Shown here: piece after piece, positions 1-8,354 of the stretch
How the letters are laid out: every line of letters starts with the position of its first letter
Numbering within the stretch: position 1 is the first letter of the stretch
NCBI GenBank assembly: GCA_004299085.1
Contig: SCQV01000508.1
Coordinates: forward strand, 1-36,523
DNA from: Chitinophagaceae bacterium
GTDB taxonomy: Bacteria; Bacteroidota; Bacteroidia; Chitinophagales; Chitinophagaceae
Length of the DNA: 36,523 nucleotides
Direction: 5' to 3'
Made by a program: the position numbers and the translations under genes
Notes under the pieces: model-generated
Database searches by the model: none
What the model saw: only the letters and a program-made list of their open reading frames with translations
What the model was told of the DNA's origin: nothing

Positions 1-248
1 AACCATTGGAGATTGCAGGGAGGTAATCTTCTAAAATATGTTTGTTTCTCAGCGCACCGGATTATTTTTTCAGTTCCCTGCGTACTTTCTTTACAAAATT
101 CACAGAAACTTCAGCAATATAGGTAGCCTATGCAGAATAAGTATGGGGAATTATATCTGGCAAGAACGACTAAATGCCCTATCTTCAGAAAAAATTAACC
201 ATATTGGTGGAAACCAGCAATTCCTGATGATCTAATGAAAAATAATAA

Positions 249-577
249 ATGAAAAAAGAAAATACTATAAAGATATTTGAGCAGAAACAAGTCCGCACTC
301 AGTAGACGAGGAAAAGGAACTTTGGTATATTTCAGTCATTGACGTATTGGAAGTGCTTACCGAAACAGGCCAGAAAGTATTTGACCTGAAACCCAAGCTA
401 AAAAAAGAAGGAAGTGAACTAATCGGACAGTTGAAAATACCTGTACCAGATGGGAAAATGCGACTAACTGACATAGCCGATACTGAGCAGATTTTCAGGC
501 TCACAACATTGATTCATAAAATAGATAAAGATATATTTCCTGATAAAAATAATCGTATTGATCCTCAAACTTATTGA
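249..577 (+). pseudogene. Frameshifted BRO-N / antirepressor-type protein remnant
   Basis: An ATG at 249 opens a short frame (MKKENTIKIFEQKQVRTQ) that stops at 303-305. A different frame continues from about 302 (VDEEKELWYISVIDVLEVL...), carrying KMRLTDIADTEQIFRL, and stops at 577. Together the pieces read like the N-terminal BRO domain of phage-antirepressor/DinD-like proteins common in Bacteroidota, whose usual text here is RTHWDEE; a loss of about one base near 303 explains the break. Intact relatives are usually well over 200 residues, so the C-terminal part is also missing: after IFRL the sequence no longer resembles the family and soon stops. The family assignment is from memory of the motif. 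No intact partner gene is visible beside it. Confidence 0.75.
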
Positions 578-599
578 ATTGTCCGAGAAGAGTAAATAT

Positions 600-620
600 T
601 TGAATGCAACTCGCATTCAA
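600..620. repeat. Perfect 8-bp hairpin
   Basis: TTGAATGC at 600-607 and GCATTCAA at 613-620 are perfect inverted repeats around a 5-base loop. It follows the pseudogene stop by about 20 bases. No T-run follows on either strand, so a terminator role is only possible. Nothing else recognisable was found in the non-coding stretch 578-837. Confidence 0.45.
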
Positions 621-837
621 CTGAAAGTTAGATCACAAGTTCATATTTTACTTGATCGGGCAACTCTTTTCACATCTTGGTATAGTGTTGTAATTATTTA
701 ATTATGCAACATAGTGCCCATCAAATAATCTAACTAATGAATACTATTACCCTCTTTTTCTTTGGAGGAAAAAAGACTTCAAAAAGGGAATTGAAAAAAG
801 GAATGTTAAGAAGTAAAGGATGGCAAAGGAGCCTTCA

Positions 838-1086
838 TTATTCTTCTCCGGCAGCAGGCCCATTGTGCTTATACCAGCTATAGCCTATCACACCAATCAA
901 AGCAAATGGAATCGCTGCAATATATAAAATACCTCCGTTCAAACCCTTAGCAGCATCAGAACCCTGTTGCGCTGCATCTAATGAACAAATAGAGCAGCCT
1001 TGCGCCATCACGTCAGGAATATTTATCAGCAGCATGATCACTATCAGACCTGCCATCATCATTCCGTATTTTCTTAAATTTTTCAT
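838..1086 (-). CDS. Small secreted/membrane protein with a CxxC pair, end of respiratory locus
   Basis: An 82-residue protein. The N-terminus (about 1-29) is a signal peptide or membrane anchor ending in MAQG. It is followed at once by CSIC (residues 31-34), a short polar segment, and a second membrane helix at about 53-71. The mature protein would expose two cysteines on the periplasmic side, close to the membrane. It lies 54 bp downstream of the DUF420 gene in the same direction, but a TAnnTTTG box at 1102-1109 suggests its own promoter. I do not recognise a named family. The position and the Cys pair make a role in oxidase assembly or metal/thiol handling conceivable, which is inference only. 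Confidence 0.8.
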   Translation of the reverse strand: MKNLRKYGMMMAGLIVIMLLINIPDVMAQGCSICSLDAAQQGSDAAKGLNGGILYIAAIPFALIGVIGYSWYKHNGPAAGEE

Positions 1087-1101
1087 CTCAATGATTTAAA
1101 A

Positions 1102-1109
1102 CAAAGTTA
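1102..1109 (-). promoter_or_regulatory. Putative Bacteroidota -7 box for the Cys-pair protein
   Basis: On the minus strand the bases read TAACTTTG, an exact fit to TAnnTTTG, 15 bases before the ATG at 1086. A TTG lies 15 bases further upstream, slightly closer than the usual 17-23, so the -33 element is weak. Confidence 0.45.
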
Positions 1110-1140
1110 CAACATTTATATATCCAACCGGTTTATTTTT

Positions 1141-1662
1141 TCAATAATAAGGGGCCATCATCATGTACACAATCACTCCGCTGATAGTTACCCACAGCCA
1201 CAAAGGCCAGGTAACACGCGCTATTTTCTTATGCTTCACGAAATTTCCTTTCAGCGCGCGGATCAATGTGATTAAAACTAAAGGAACAATTACAGCCGAA
1301 AGTACAATATGGCTGATGAGAATGGGAAAATAGATATACCGGATGATTCCTTTCCCCCCAAAATAATATTGCGGACTAAGGAAATGAAATGCCAGATATA
1401 CTACCAGAAAAAGTACCGATAATCCTACTGCCGAAAGATTGCAAGCCTTATGTGCTTTCACATTTTTATGCCGGATAAAATAAAAGCTGCAAAGCAGAAG
1501 AATGAAAGTGGTAAAGTTCAATAATGCCTCTATCAACGGCAACACTTTGATATTAAATCCTACAGGAATATTAGGATGAGGGATAAGAAATAATATGGCA
1601 ATTCCCACCGGAATGACAACGGATATCAGAATCAGTGGTATAGTCAGATTTTTGTGCTTCAT
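1141..1662 (-). CDS. DUF420 / CtaM-like oxidase assembly membrane protein
   Basis: A 173-residue polytopic protein with about five membrane helices (near 7-27, 41-63, 73-93, 109-133 and 149-168) and histidines at 65, 71, 93 and 118. It fits the DUF420 family, whose Bacillus member YozB/CtaM is needed to make active heme-copper oxidases. An upstream in-frame start at 1713 would add 17 charged residues and overlap the SCO gene deeply. I prefer the ATG at 1662 because it gives a clean first helix and an ATGA overlap with the SCO stop, implying translational coupling. Its place at the end of the oxidase locus supports the assembly role. Confidence 0.85.
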   Translation of the reverse strand: MKHKNLTIPLILISVVIPVGIAILFLIPHPNIPVGFNIKVLPLIEALLNFTTFILLLCSFYFIRHKNVKAHKACNLSAVGLSVLFLVVYLAFHFLSPQYYFGGKGIIRYIYFPILISHIVLSAVIVPLVLITLIRALKGNFVKHKKIARVTWPLWLWVTISGVIVYMMMAPYY

Positions 1663-2336
1663 TGTCCATTTTTCATCTTTTCGAGCATCAGCATGGAAAT
1701 ATCCCTCACACACTGCCTGACACGGGATGAATCGAAGGCATCATAATAACCTCTTACATATTGGTTTTTCCCCATTAAAATAAACACAGGTGAATATAAT
1801 GAGGTATCACTACTGTTTGCTTTTTGCAAGGTAATCTCAAAATCTGTTTTTGCCATAGCTAATATTTCAGGCCTGCTGCCGGTCAAAAACCACCACACAT
1901 CATGATTGACCTGAAGGCTGTCTGCATAGTTTTTTAAAAGAGTAACCGAATCATGTAGAGGATTTGTGCTAAGTGTAAGAATATGGAAACCAGAATCACT
2001 GCGTTCATACGTATTTTCTATCTTCTTTAAGATGGCCGACATGTGGGAGGCTTTAATGCTATCCGTCGTAGGGAAAAACGTAACTAAGGTTACTTTGCCA
2101 ACGAGATCTTCCCTTGAAATAGTATTTCCGATCTGATTGGTCAGGCTAAAATTATTCAAGCGATGATATACCGTATCAAAATGCTCCTTACCCTTCTCAT
2201 AAGTGCCGTGAATACTTTCTACTACATAATGGCGAGGCATTTGCAAGTCTTTCTTGCTGATGCGATATAAAATAAAAGCGCCGATAACGGGAAGGGCTAA
2301 GATGAAAAGTGGTACAACCTTATTCCACTTCCACAC
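1659..2336 (-). CDS. SCO1/SenC-like protein lacking copper ligands
   Basis: A 225-residue protein with one N-terminal membrane anchor (about 7-25) and a thioredoxin-like SCO domain: VTLVTFFPT, LTLSTNPLHDSV and YVRGYYDA fit SCO landmarks and align with the second SCO protein in this window (18776-19405). Intact SCO proteins carry CxxxC plus a distant His for copper. Here, by-eye alignment puts Thr91 and Lys95 in place of the two cysteines and Tyr181 in place of the histidine, so copper binding of the classic kind is not expected. It lies between the subunit IV and DUF420 genes, overlapping the latter by ATGA. It may be a scaffold or regulator in oxidase assembly; this is inference. Confidence 0.85.
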   Translation of the reverse strand: MWKWNKVVPLFILALPVIGAFILYRISKKDLQMPRHYVVESIHGTYEKGKEHFDTVYHRLNNFSLTNQIGNTISREDLVGKVTLVTFFPTTDSIKASHMSAILKKIENTYERSDSGFHILTLSTNPLHDSVTLLKNYADSLQVNHDVWWFLTGSRPEILAMAKTDFEITLQKANSSDTSLYSPVFILMGKNQYVRGYYDAFDSSRVRQCVRDISMLMLEKMKNGQ

Positions 2337-2378
2337 TGGTTTTATAGATTCCTTTAGTGAAATGATTGCCGGTTTTTA

Positions 2379-2798
2379 TTACTCATTCTGGTGTTTAACA
2401 GTCTGCCAGGGTACAGTAGCCTGAATATCACTGCGGTCGCGCTCACGCATGTGCTTCCACGAATTTCCATCCCACAAAAAAGCCGTGATAGCCCAAAGGA
2501 GCAGCAAAAGAGGGATCAGGAAGACCTTTATTAAAGTACTTACCTCGTGGCGAAGATGCATAAACTCCCCAATAATATAGAACGCTTTTACCACGGTCAA
2601 GCAGATGAAAATGATGTTCAAAAGCATTCGGGGAGGAAACGAAGTAAAGTAATAGAGAAAGGCCAGTGAAATTTCCACAATAGTAACTACCAGGAGTATC
2701 CAAAACACTCTTAGTAATGATCGCACTATAGGGTCTTTTATCCTTTGCTCTTTAGTTTCCCCTCCGGGTTGCATTTCAAGGGCTTGTGTATTTTCCAT
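2379..2798 (-). CDS. Cytochrome c oxidase subunit IV-type protein
   Basis: A 139-residue protein with three predicted membrane helices (about 29-49, 57-77 and 88-108) and the segment GEFMHLRHE between helices two and three, typical of the small prokaryotic COX4/CyoD-like subunit. This subunit carries no redox centre and stabilises the oxidase. The N-terminus is polar and the C-terminal tail (about 110-139) is charged. It sits directly after the subunit III gene in the same direction, about 50 bp away, consistent with one transcription unit. The overlapping alternative frame at 2443-2703 is a shadow. Confidence 0.85.
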   Translation of the reverse strand: MENTQALEMQPGGETKEQRIKDPIVRSLLRVFWILLVVTIVEISLAFLYYFTSFPPRMLLNIIFICLTVVKAFYIIGEFMHLRHEVSTLIKVFLIPLLLLLWAITAFLWDGNSWKHMRERDRSDIQATVPWQTVKHQNE

Positions 2799-2848
2799 AA
2801 TTATTCAGACTTCAAAAAATATGTACAATAAATTTTATGCATTAAATA

Positions 2849-3595
2849 TCAGAACAAATAAAAGCAGGTAAAGATATAAACCCAAACCAGATCCACAAAA
2901 TGCCAGTATAATCCAACCTTTTCCACCATTTCGTAATGGCCTCTCCTTTCGTAGGTACCTTTCACGACATTCATTAAGATAATAAAATTGAGAATTACCC
3001 CTGAAAATACGTGGCATCCGTGAAAGCCCGTAATCAGGAAAAAGAAAGCGCCAAAAGTGCTCGGCCCGGGAGTCGGATGCCCGTTAATCACAGGTCCCAG
3101 CATATTATGAGTGATTGTAACTCCTTTAGTCGTGATTAAATCCACCCATTCAAAGGCCTGACAGCCCAGGAAAAGCAAACCGCCGACAATTGTATAGATC
3201 AACCATTTTGCAACTTCCTTTTTCTTCTTTAAATGACCGGCATGAACGGCTAATACCATCGTAACGGAACTCATAATGAGGATAAAGGTCATCAAGCTTA
3301 CCGACAATAATGGCAAGGTCGCATGTATTCCGAAGAATGAATCGAATGCCACATCGGCATCCGGCCAGAAAGGCTCACTGAATCTGGAACTTCCGTAAGA
3401 AACCAAAAATGCACCAAAAGTAAAGGTGTCTGACAGCAGGAATATCCACATCATCAATTTGCCATAACTCACGTTGAATGGCGAAACCCCTCCCCGCCAC
3501 CACCCATGGGTATTGGTCTCTTTGTCTATAAATTCTACCTGCGGATGCTCATGTAATTGAGCGGCTGATGTTACAGCTATAGCTGAATCACTCAT
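2849..3595 (-). CDS. Cytochrome c oxidase subunit III (long copy)
   Basis: A 248-residue polytopic protein of the heme-copper oxidase subunit III family. It carries the family motifs FHGCHVFSG (about 191-199) and YWHFVDLVWVYIF (about 230-242), with membrane helices from about residue 45 onward and a longer luminal/loop region near 68-95 and 155-180. Subunit III has no metal centre; it stabilises subunit I and supports proton uptake. It is the second of two adjacent subunit III genes (the other is 3626-4201), a duplication often seen in Bacteroidota oxidase loci. I saw no frameshift. Which copy is in the purified oxidase cannot be told from sequence. Confidence 0.9.
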   Translation of the reverse strand: MSDSAIAVTSAAQLHEHPQVEFIDKETNTHGWWRGGVSPFNVSYGKLMMWIFLLSDTFTFGAFLVSYGSSRFSEPFWPDADVAFDSFFGIHATLPLLSVSLMTFILIMSSVTMVLAVHAGHLKKKKEVAKWLIYTIVGGLLFLGCQAFEWVDLITTKGVTITHNMLGPVINGHPTPGPSTFGAFFFLITGFHGCHVFSGVILNFIILMNVVKGTYERRGHYEMVEKVGLYWHFVDLVWVYIFTCFYLF

Positions 3596-3625
3596 TGTTA
3601 TAAAATACTAAAAGTTATTCAAAAA

Positions 3626-4201
3626 TTATTTTATCAAAAGAAAAAAGATGTACAAATAAATCCACAAACCATCCACAAAATGCCAATAAGTGGCTACTAC
3701 TTCCACAGGTACAGGGTCATAGGTTCTTGTATGCCGCCTGTAGGCCCTTGCAAAAATGATAAACAGGGCAATCACACCGCCCAATACATGCAACATGTGC
3801 GCCGATACAATAATATAAATCAGCGCAGCAGAAAGGTTCCATTGAATGGTAATTCCCCTGCTATACATATTGGAGAATCCTAACCCCTGACCAATTAAAA
3901 ATAAAAGACCTAATAATGCGGTAACTGTAATTAATGTTTTATAACGCATCATCTGATGCTCCTTAAAACTCTTCACAGATAAATGCATTGTAAAACTACT
4001 GATTATAATAATCGCGGTAGAAAACCAAAACATATCAGGCAACTTAAAGTCCTGCCATGAACTATGCGATTCCATTACAATATATGCACTCGTAAAAGCT
4101 GCAAAGAACATACAAATACCTGCAATCGCAAGCCACATATTAAACTTATATGGATGTATGCGCTTTCTTTTTGCACTTGCTGTCATTACTCCTGTATTCA
4201 C
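3626..4201 (-). CDS. Cytochrome c oxidase subunit III (short copy)
   Basis: A 191-residue subunit III family protein with about five membrane helices and the motifs SAHMLHVLGGV and TYWHFVDGLWIYLYIF near the C-terminus. It lacks the first two helices of classic seven-helix subunit III, as is common for short quinol/cytochrome oxidase subunits. It is only about 6 bp from the ctaB stop and about 30 bp from the second subunit III gene, so all three are probably co-transcribed. It is clearly homologous to the neighbour at 2849-3595 but too divergent to be a recent copy. Confidence 0.9.
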   Translation of the reverse strand: MNTGVMTASAKRKRIHPYKFNMWLAIAGICMFFAAFTSAYIVMESHSSWQDFKLPDMFWFSTAIIIISSFTMHLSVKSFKEHQMMRYKTLITVTALLGLLFLIGQGLGFSNMYSRGITIQWNLSAALIYIIVSAHMLHVLGGVIALFIIFARAYRRHTRTYDPVPVEVVATYWHFVDGLWIYLYIFFLLIK

Positions 4202-4207
4202 GATCTG

Positions 4208-5149
4208 TCAATGTATTTTGTCAGCCAGCAATGCTAATTGCATCACCGTCAGGTAAATATAAGAACTAAACATAAGCTTCCGGGCATGTTTCACATCACA
4301 AAAGCGATATAAATTAACCGCCCTGTAAAGAAAATACAATCCCAATGCCATAATAATCACTGCCGATATGATCCCCGATATGTTAAAATAATACGGGAAC
4401 CAACCTACGGGAATCAACATGGCCGTATAGGTCACTGCCTGCATGGCCGAATACCCGTTCTTCCCATTTTCTGACGGCAGCAGCTTAAACCCTGCTTTCC
4501 GGTAATCGTCATAAGCCACCCACCCGATAGCCCAGAAATGCGGGAACTGCCATAGAAACTGAATAGCAAACAGTATCCAACCTCCATAGCTCAAAGGTCC
4601 TGCAATCACTCCGGCGGCAGCTACCCATCCGATTAACGGAGGTAAGGCGCCAGGAAAAGCTCCCGCGAACACTGCCAATGAGTTCCATTTCTTCCACGGT
4701 GTATAAACGAATCCATACAATACAAAAGACAAGAAGCTTAGAAATGCACTCAATCCGTTAAAGCAAAAACCCATAATAAGCAAACCGGCCACCAGCAAAA
4801 TACTCAGAAAAATCGCCGCCTCCCTCACTTCCATTCTGCCATCAGGCAACGGACGTTTGCGGGTGCGCGCCATCTTACGGTCAGAATCCCGCTCAATAAT
4901 CTGATTAACTGCATTAGCAGCTCCGGTGATACACAAACCACCTATAAACAGTAAAAGAACTTTCCAAATATCCACTTCTACTCCAGGCACCAACAAATAG
5001 GCAATTACACAAGAAAAAACCACCATAAAGCTCAACGTAAACTTAGTAAGCTGATAATAATCCCTGGCTTTTGCCATAACAGCAACCTGCCATGAAAACT
5101 TTATGGTATCTTCTTCCATCATAACCGGTTCCTGCGCCACTCCACTCAT
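4208..5149 (-). CDS. ctaB: Heme O synthase (protoheme IX farnesyltransferase)
   Basis: A 313-residue UbiA-superfamily membrane prenyltransferase. It adds a farnesyl group to heme B to make heme O, the precursor of the heme A needed by the oxidase encoded alongside. The first Asp-rich motif is at about 82-99 (NQIIERDSDRKM followed by ARTRKRPLP), the typical CtaB/CyoE signature, and about eight to nine membrane helices follow the cytosolic N-terminus. YDDYRKAGFKLLP (about 212-224) forms the second conserved loop. It sits between coxA and the subunit III genes. A heme A synthase (CtaA) is not present in this window. Confidence 0.93.
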   Translation of the reverse strand: MSGVAQEPVMMEEDTIKFSWQVAVMAKARDYYQLTKFTLSFMVVFSCVIAYLLVPGVEVDIWKVLLLFIGGLCITGAANAVNQIIERDSDRKMARTRKRPLPDGRMEVREAAIFLSILLVAGLLIMGFCFNGLSAFLSFLSFVLYGFVYTPWKKWNSLAVFAGAFPGALPPLIGWVAAAGVIAGPLSYGGWILFAIQFLWQFPHFWAIGWVAYDDYRKAGFKLLPSENGKNGYSAMQAVTYTAMLIPVGWFPYYFNISGIISAVIIMALGLYFLYRAVNLYRFCDVKHARKLMFSSYIYLTVMQLALLADKIH

Positions 5150-5223
5150 CCGTCTATTTTTTATTTGTTGAGCTTACTTTTAATCTCAAAAGCGATCCTG
5201 CCATAACTCACAAGTTTCAAGCC

Positions 5224-7098
5224 TCAGACCGGCTGTGGTTGATTTTCTTTCGCCACTTCTATTTCCTCTTCAGGCCCCAGGGGCACATTCTGAGGAATAA
5301 AATCTATTCCGTTTTTACTGTAGTCATAAGGCCAGCGATATACTTCAGGAATCTCACCAATCCAATTACCGTGTCCCGGATGAATGGGAGTAGTCCATTC
5401 CAACGTATTGGCTTTCCACGGGTTAGGATCCGTTTCTTTCCTTCCTTTGAAAATACTGTAAAAGAAATTAAATAGAAACAGGATCTGCGCAATAAACACC
5501 ACGATAGCCACAACACTGATAAAGGTATTCACTCCCTCGAAAGGAGCGAACGTATGCCATGCCGCATAATCATAATACCTTCTCGGCATACCAGCCAATC
5601 CCTCATAGTGCATCGGCCAAAATATCAGATAAGCGCCGACCAATGTGATCCAGAAATGGATATATCCCAGCGTATTATTCATTTTCCTCCCGAACATTTT
5701 AGGGTACCAATGGTAAACACCGGCACACATTCCTAATATGGAGGCTACTCCCATTACCAGATGGAAATGTGCAATGATAAAATAAGTATCGTGAATATCC
5801 AGATCTATCGCTGAATTAGCCATCCATATTCCAGTCAGTCCACCCGAAATAAACGCGCTGACAAAACCTATCACAAACAAACACGGAACACTTAAATGAA
5901 TATTCCCCTTCCACATAGTACCTATCCAGTTAAATACCTTAATCGCCGAAGGCACCGCAATTAACAAAGTCAATAGAACAAAGAATGCACCCAGGTAGGG
6001 ATTCATGCCGGTTACGAACATGTGATGCGCCCATACCAGAAATGCCAGGATACAAATTGCAAAAAAGGCAGTTACCATTCCTCTATACCCGAATATCGGC
6101 TTCCTGCAATTTATCGCGATCACTTCTGACGCAATTCCCATAGCAGGCAAAATCACAATATATACCTCCGGATGCCCCATAAACCAGAATAAATGCTGAT
6201 ACAAGATTGGGCTGCCGCCTACATTAGGCAATGCATGTCCGCTAATATAAATGCTATTCAGATAAAAGCTTGTGCCCAAATGTTTATCAAAAAACAACAA
6301 CACTAAACCGGTAATTACTACAGGGAAAGAAAGCAATCCAAGAATGGCTGTTACCAATAATCCCCATATTGTCAAAGGCATACGGCTCATGCTCATTCCC
6401 TTTGTTCGCATATTCAAAATAGTAGATATATAGTTAATACCCGCAAAAATCTGTGATATAAAGAAAAGCAAAACCGCGATAAGCCATAGATCTCCTCCTG
6501 TGCCGGAGCCGGGTGATGCATCCTTTAATGCGCTCAAAGGCGGATAAGCAGTCCAGCCTCCTGAAAAAGGACCCGTGCTGACAAACAGGGAAGAAAACAT
6601 AACGACGCTGGCAATGAAGAATATCCAATAGGACAGCATATTCATGAAAGGCGAAGCCATATCCCTGGCGCCTAACTGCAGAGGTATCAGCAGGTTGGCA
6701 AAAGTTCCGCTCATTCCTGCCGTTAATACGAAAAAGAGCATGATGGTACCATGCATAGTCACTAAACCATAATAAGCTTCAGGCGTAAATTGTCCATTGG
6801 GCGCCCAATTTCCGAAAATAGTGTGCAACCACATAAAATGGTCATTCGGAAAACCTAACTGCAGCCTGAACAGGACGGAGAAAAAGCCACCGATAGTGGC
6901 CCAGATGATTCCGGTAATCAGAAACTGCTTACTAATCATCTTATGATCCTGGCTAAAAATATACTTGGTGATAAAAGGCTCATGGTGATGTATCCCGTGC
7001 CCCTCCGCTACCTGCGTCTCATGGCCTGTGGGAACAGGTATTGCCACAGCCTGAGGATGCGTTATCTCCTGATGGGGATTATTCATTTCGTTGCTCAT
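5224..7098 (-). CDS. coxA: Cytochrome c oxidase subunit I
   Basis: A 624-residue catalytic subunit, about 12 membrane helices, that reduces O2 to water while pumping protons. Visible ligands: His116 (MHGTIMLFF) and His446 for the low-spin heme, His444 (IIAHFHLVMG) for the high-spin heme, and His309 (GHPEVY), His358 and His359 (WAHHMF) for CuB. Glu311 and the cross-link Tyr313 in HPEVY mark an A1-type enzyme. The N-terminal extension is His-rich (about 25-40) and cytosolic. The C-terminal tail after the last helix is polar and long. Its neighbours coxB and ctaB complete the core. The N-terminal ATG at 7098 is the only sensible start. Confidence 0.97.
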   Translation of the reverse strand: MSNEMNNPHQEITHPQAVAIPVPTGHETQVAEGHGIHHHEPFITKYIFSQDHKMISKQFLITGIIWATIGGFFSVLFRLQLGFPNDHFMWLHTIFGNWAPNGQFTPEAYYGLVTMHGTIMLFFVLTAGMSGTFANLLIPLQLGARDMASPFMNMLSYWIFFIASVVMFSSLFVSTGPFSGGWTAYPPLSALKDASPGSGTGGDLWLIAVLLFFISQIFAGINYISTILNMRTKGMSMSRMPLTIWGLLVTAILGLLSFPVVITGLVLLFFDKHLGTSFYLNSIYISGHALPNVGGSPILYQHLFWFMGHPEVYIVILPAMGIASEVIAINCRKPIFGYRGMVTAFFAICILAFLVWAHHMFVTGMNPYLGAFFVLLTLLIAVPSAIKVFNWIGTMWKGNIHLSVPCLFVIGFVSAFISGGLTGIWMANSAIDLDIHDTYFIIAHFHLVMGVASILGMCAGVYHWYPKMFGRKMNNTLGYIHFWITLVGAYLIFWPMHYEGLAGMPRRYYDYAAWHTFAPFEGVNTFISVVAIVVFIAQILFLFNFFYSIFKGRKETDPNPWKANTLEWTTPIHPGHGNWIGEIPEVYRWPYDYSKNGIDFIPQNVPLGPEEEIEVAKENQPQPV

Positions 7099-7183
7099 GA
7101 TCTCTCTGTTTTTTATACAATAATCGGAATAATTCCAGATAAAATTATCATTAAATTACATCGTTTTAAAATTTCAGCCAAAA

Positions 7184-8263
7184 TTATTTCGCAAAAGCTA
7201 CTTTGGCTTTGGTACTGTCAGACGGAGGCAAAGATGTCTTTGTGCCAATGGTATCTTTTACATCCGGAGTTGAAGCCGGATTCAGGTCGGCCATTGCTAT
7301 CTTATACTGTGACTCCTGACTTGCTTCCCATTGATTAAACTGTTGTTGTGTTTCCACAATGATGGTAGCTCTCATGGTAAAATGACCTTGTCCGCATAAC
7401 TGATCGCACGCAAGTTCATATACAAAATCAGGATCGCCGGTTTTCTTAATCATCTGAGCAGTCGTAATGGTAGGGGTAAACCAAAGAGTAGTCGGAATAC
7501 CCGGCATTGCATCCATTTTTAATCTGAAATACGGCATTCCCACGTCATGGATCACATCCTGCGAATTAATAATTAACCTCACCGGACGATCCACCACCAA
7601 ATGCATCACGCCGGAAGAAACCACATCGTCATCATTAGCCTGATCACTCCAGTCCTGGCCTAACGGATTATCTTTCGCCGGGTCTATCAGCTTATAATCT
7701 TTTCTGCCTAAAACACCATCCTTTCCCGGATAACGAAATAACCAGGCAAACTGTTTGCCCGTCACCTCCACTACCATAGCATTCTTAGGTGCCGGTCCGG
7801 TAATCTCAAACCATTCCTTTAATCCGAAAATAGTCAATACCAGCATTACAAGTGCCGTGATAGCCGTCCACGTAATTTCCAAAGGATCATTATCCGGAAG
7901 GTATTTTGCTTTTCTGCCCGGCTTATTATGATAGCGAAATCCAAAATAGAACAGCAGTATCTGTGTGACAAAGAAAACAAATGCGGTAATGATCCCTGTA
8001 ACAATGATCATGTGATCAATGGCCGCACCCTGCACAGAAGCCGCCACAGGGAGTAACTTACCCTTCAACAACTCCTGACAAATATAAATTCCGATCAGTC
8101 CAAAAATGAGAAATAGAATCAACAACCAAGCATTCACCTTATCGGATTGCTGTACGGATTTTTCTTTTCCCTTCAGAACAGACACATATTCACTGGCTTT
8201 GGAAATCTGAATAATGATCACCAGTATTAGTACAACAGTAATAACTATCAGCAAATCAGTCAT
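7184..8263 (-). CDS. coxB: Cytochrome c oxidase subunit II (CuA)
   Basis: A 359-residue protein with four hydrophobic segments (about 4-20, 45-62, 83-109 and 130-148), two more than the classic two-helix subunit II, and then a cupredoxin domain. The binuclear CuA site is intact: His239, Cys286, Cys290, His294 and Met297 in CDQLCGQGHFTM; the usual Glu between the cysteines is Gln, giving a backbone ligand. There is no C-terminal cytochrome c domain, so electrons must come from a separate cytochrome or heme domain, most likely ActE or the fused domain of ActA. It lies between actF and coxA in the locus. Confidence 0.95.
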   Translation of the reverse strand: MTDLLIVITVVLILVIIIQISKASEYVSVLKGKEKSVQQSDKVNAWLLILFLIFGLIGIYICQELLKGKLLPVAASVQGAAIDHMIIVTGIITAFVFFVTQILLFYFGFRYHNKPGRKAKYLPDNDPLEITWTAITALVMLVLTIFGLKEWFEITGPAPKNAMVVEVTGKQFAWLFRYPGKDGVLGRKDYKLIDPAKDNPLGQDWSDQANDDDVVSSGVMHLVVDRPVRLIINSQDVIHDVGMPYFRLKMDAMPGIPTTLWFTPTITTAQMIKKTGDPDFVYELACDQLCGQGHFTMRATIIVETQQQFNQWEASQESQYKIAMADLNPASTPDVKDTIGTKTSLPPSDSTKAKVAFAK

Positions 8264-8354
8264 CGTTTATAATCTTAAAAAATGATATTTGACAAACTAA
8301 AATATTCAAACAATTATTCTAAAAAAAAGATTAAATTATCTTTTAAAAAAACGC

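Noticed and set aside
38-235. Open frame of 65 codons at the left edge
   Set aside because: Composition is Phe-rich with no recognisable motif, no good ribosome site and no family match by eye; a decayed gene is possible but cannot be supported.
265-504. Minus-strand frame over the antirepressor remnant
   Set aside because: Antisense shadow of the plus-strand pseudogene, which carries recognisable family motifs.
2443-2703. 86-codon frame overlapping the subunit IV gene
   Set aside because: Lies wholly inside the subunit IV gene in another frame, which has clear family features.
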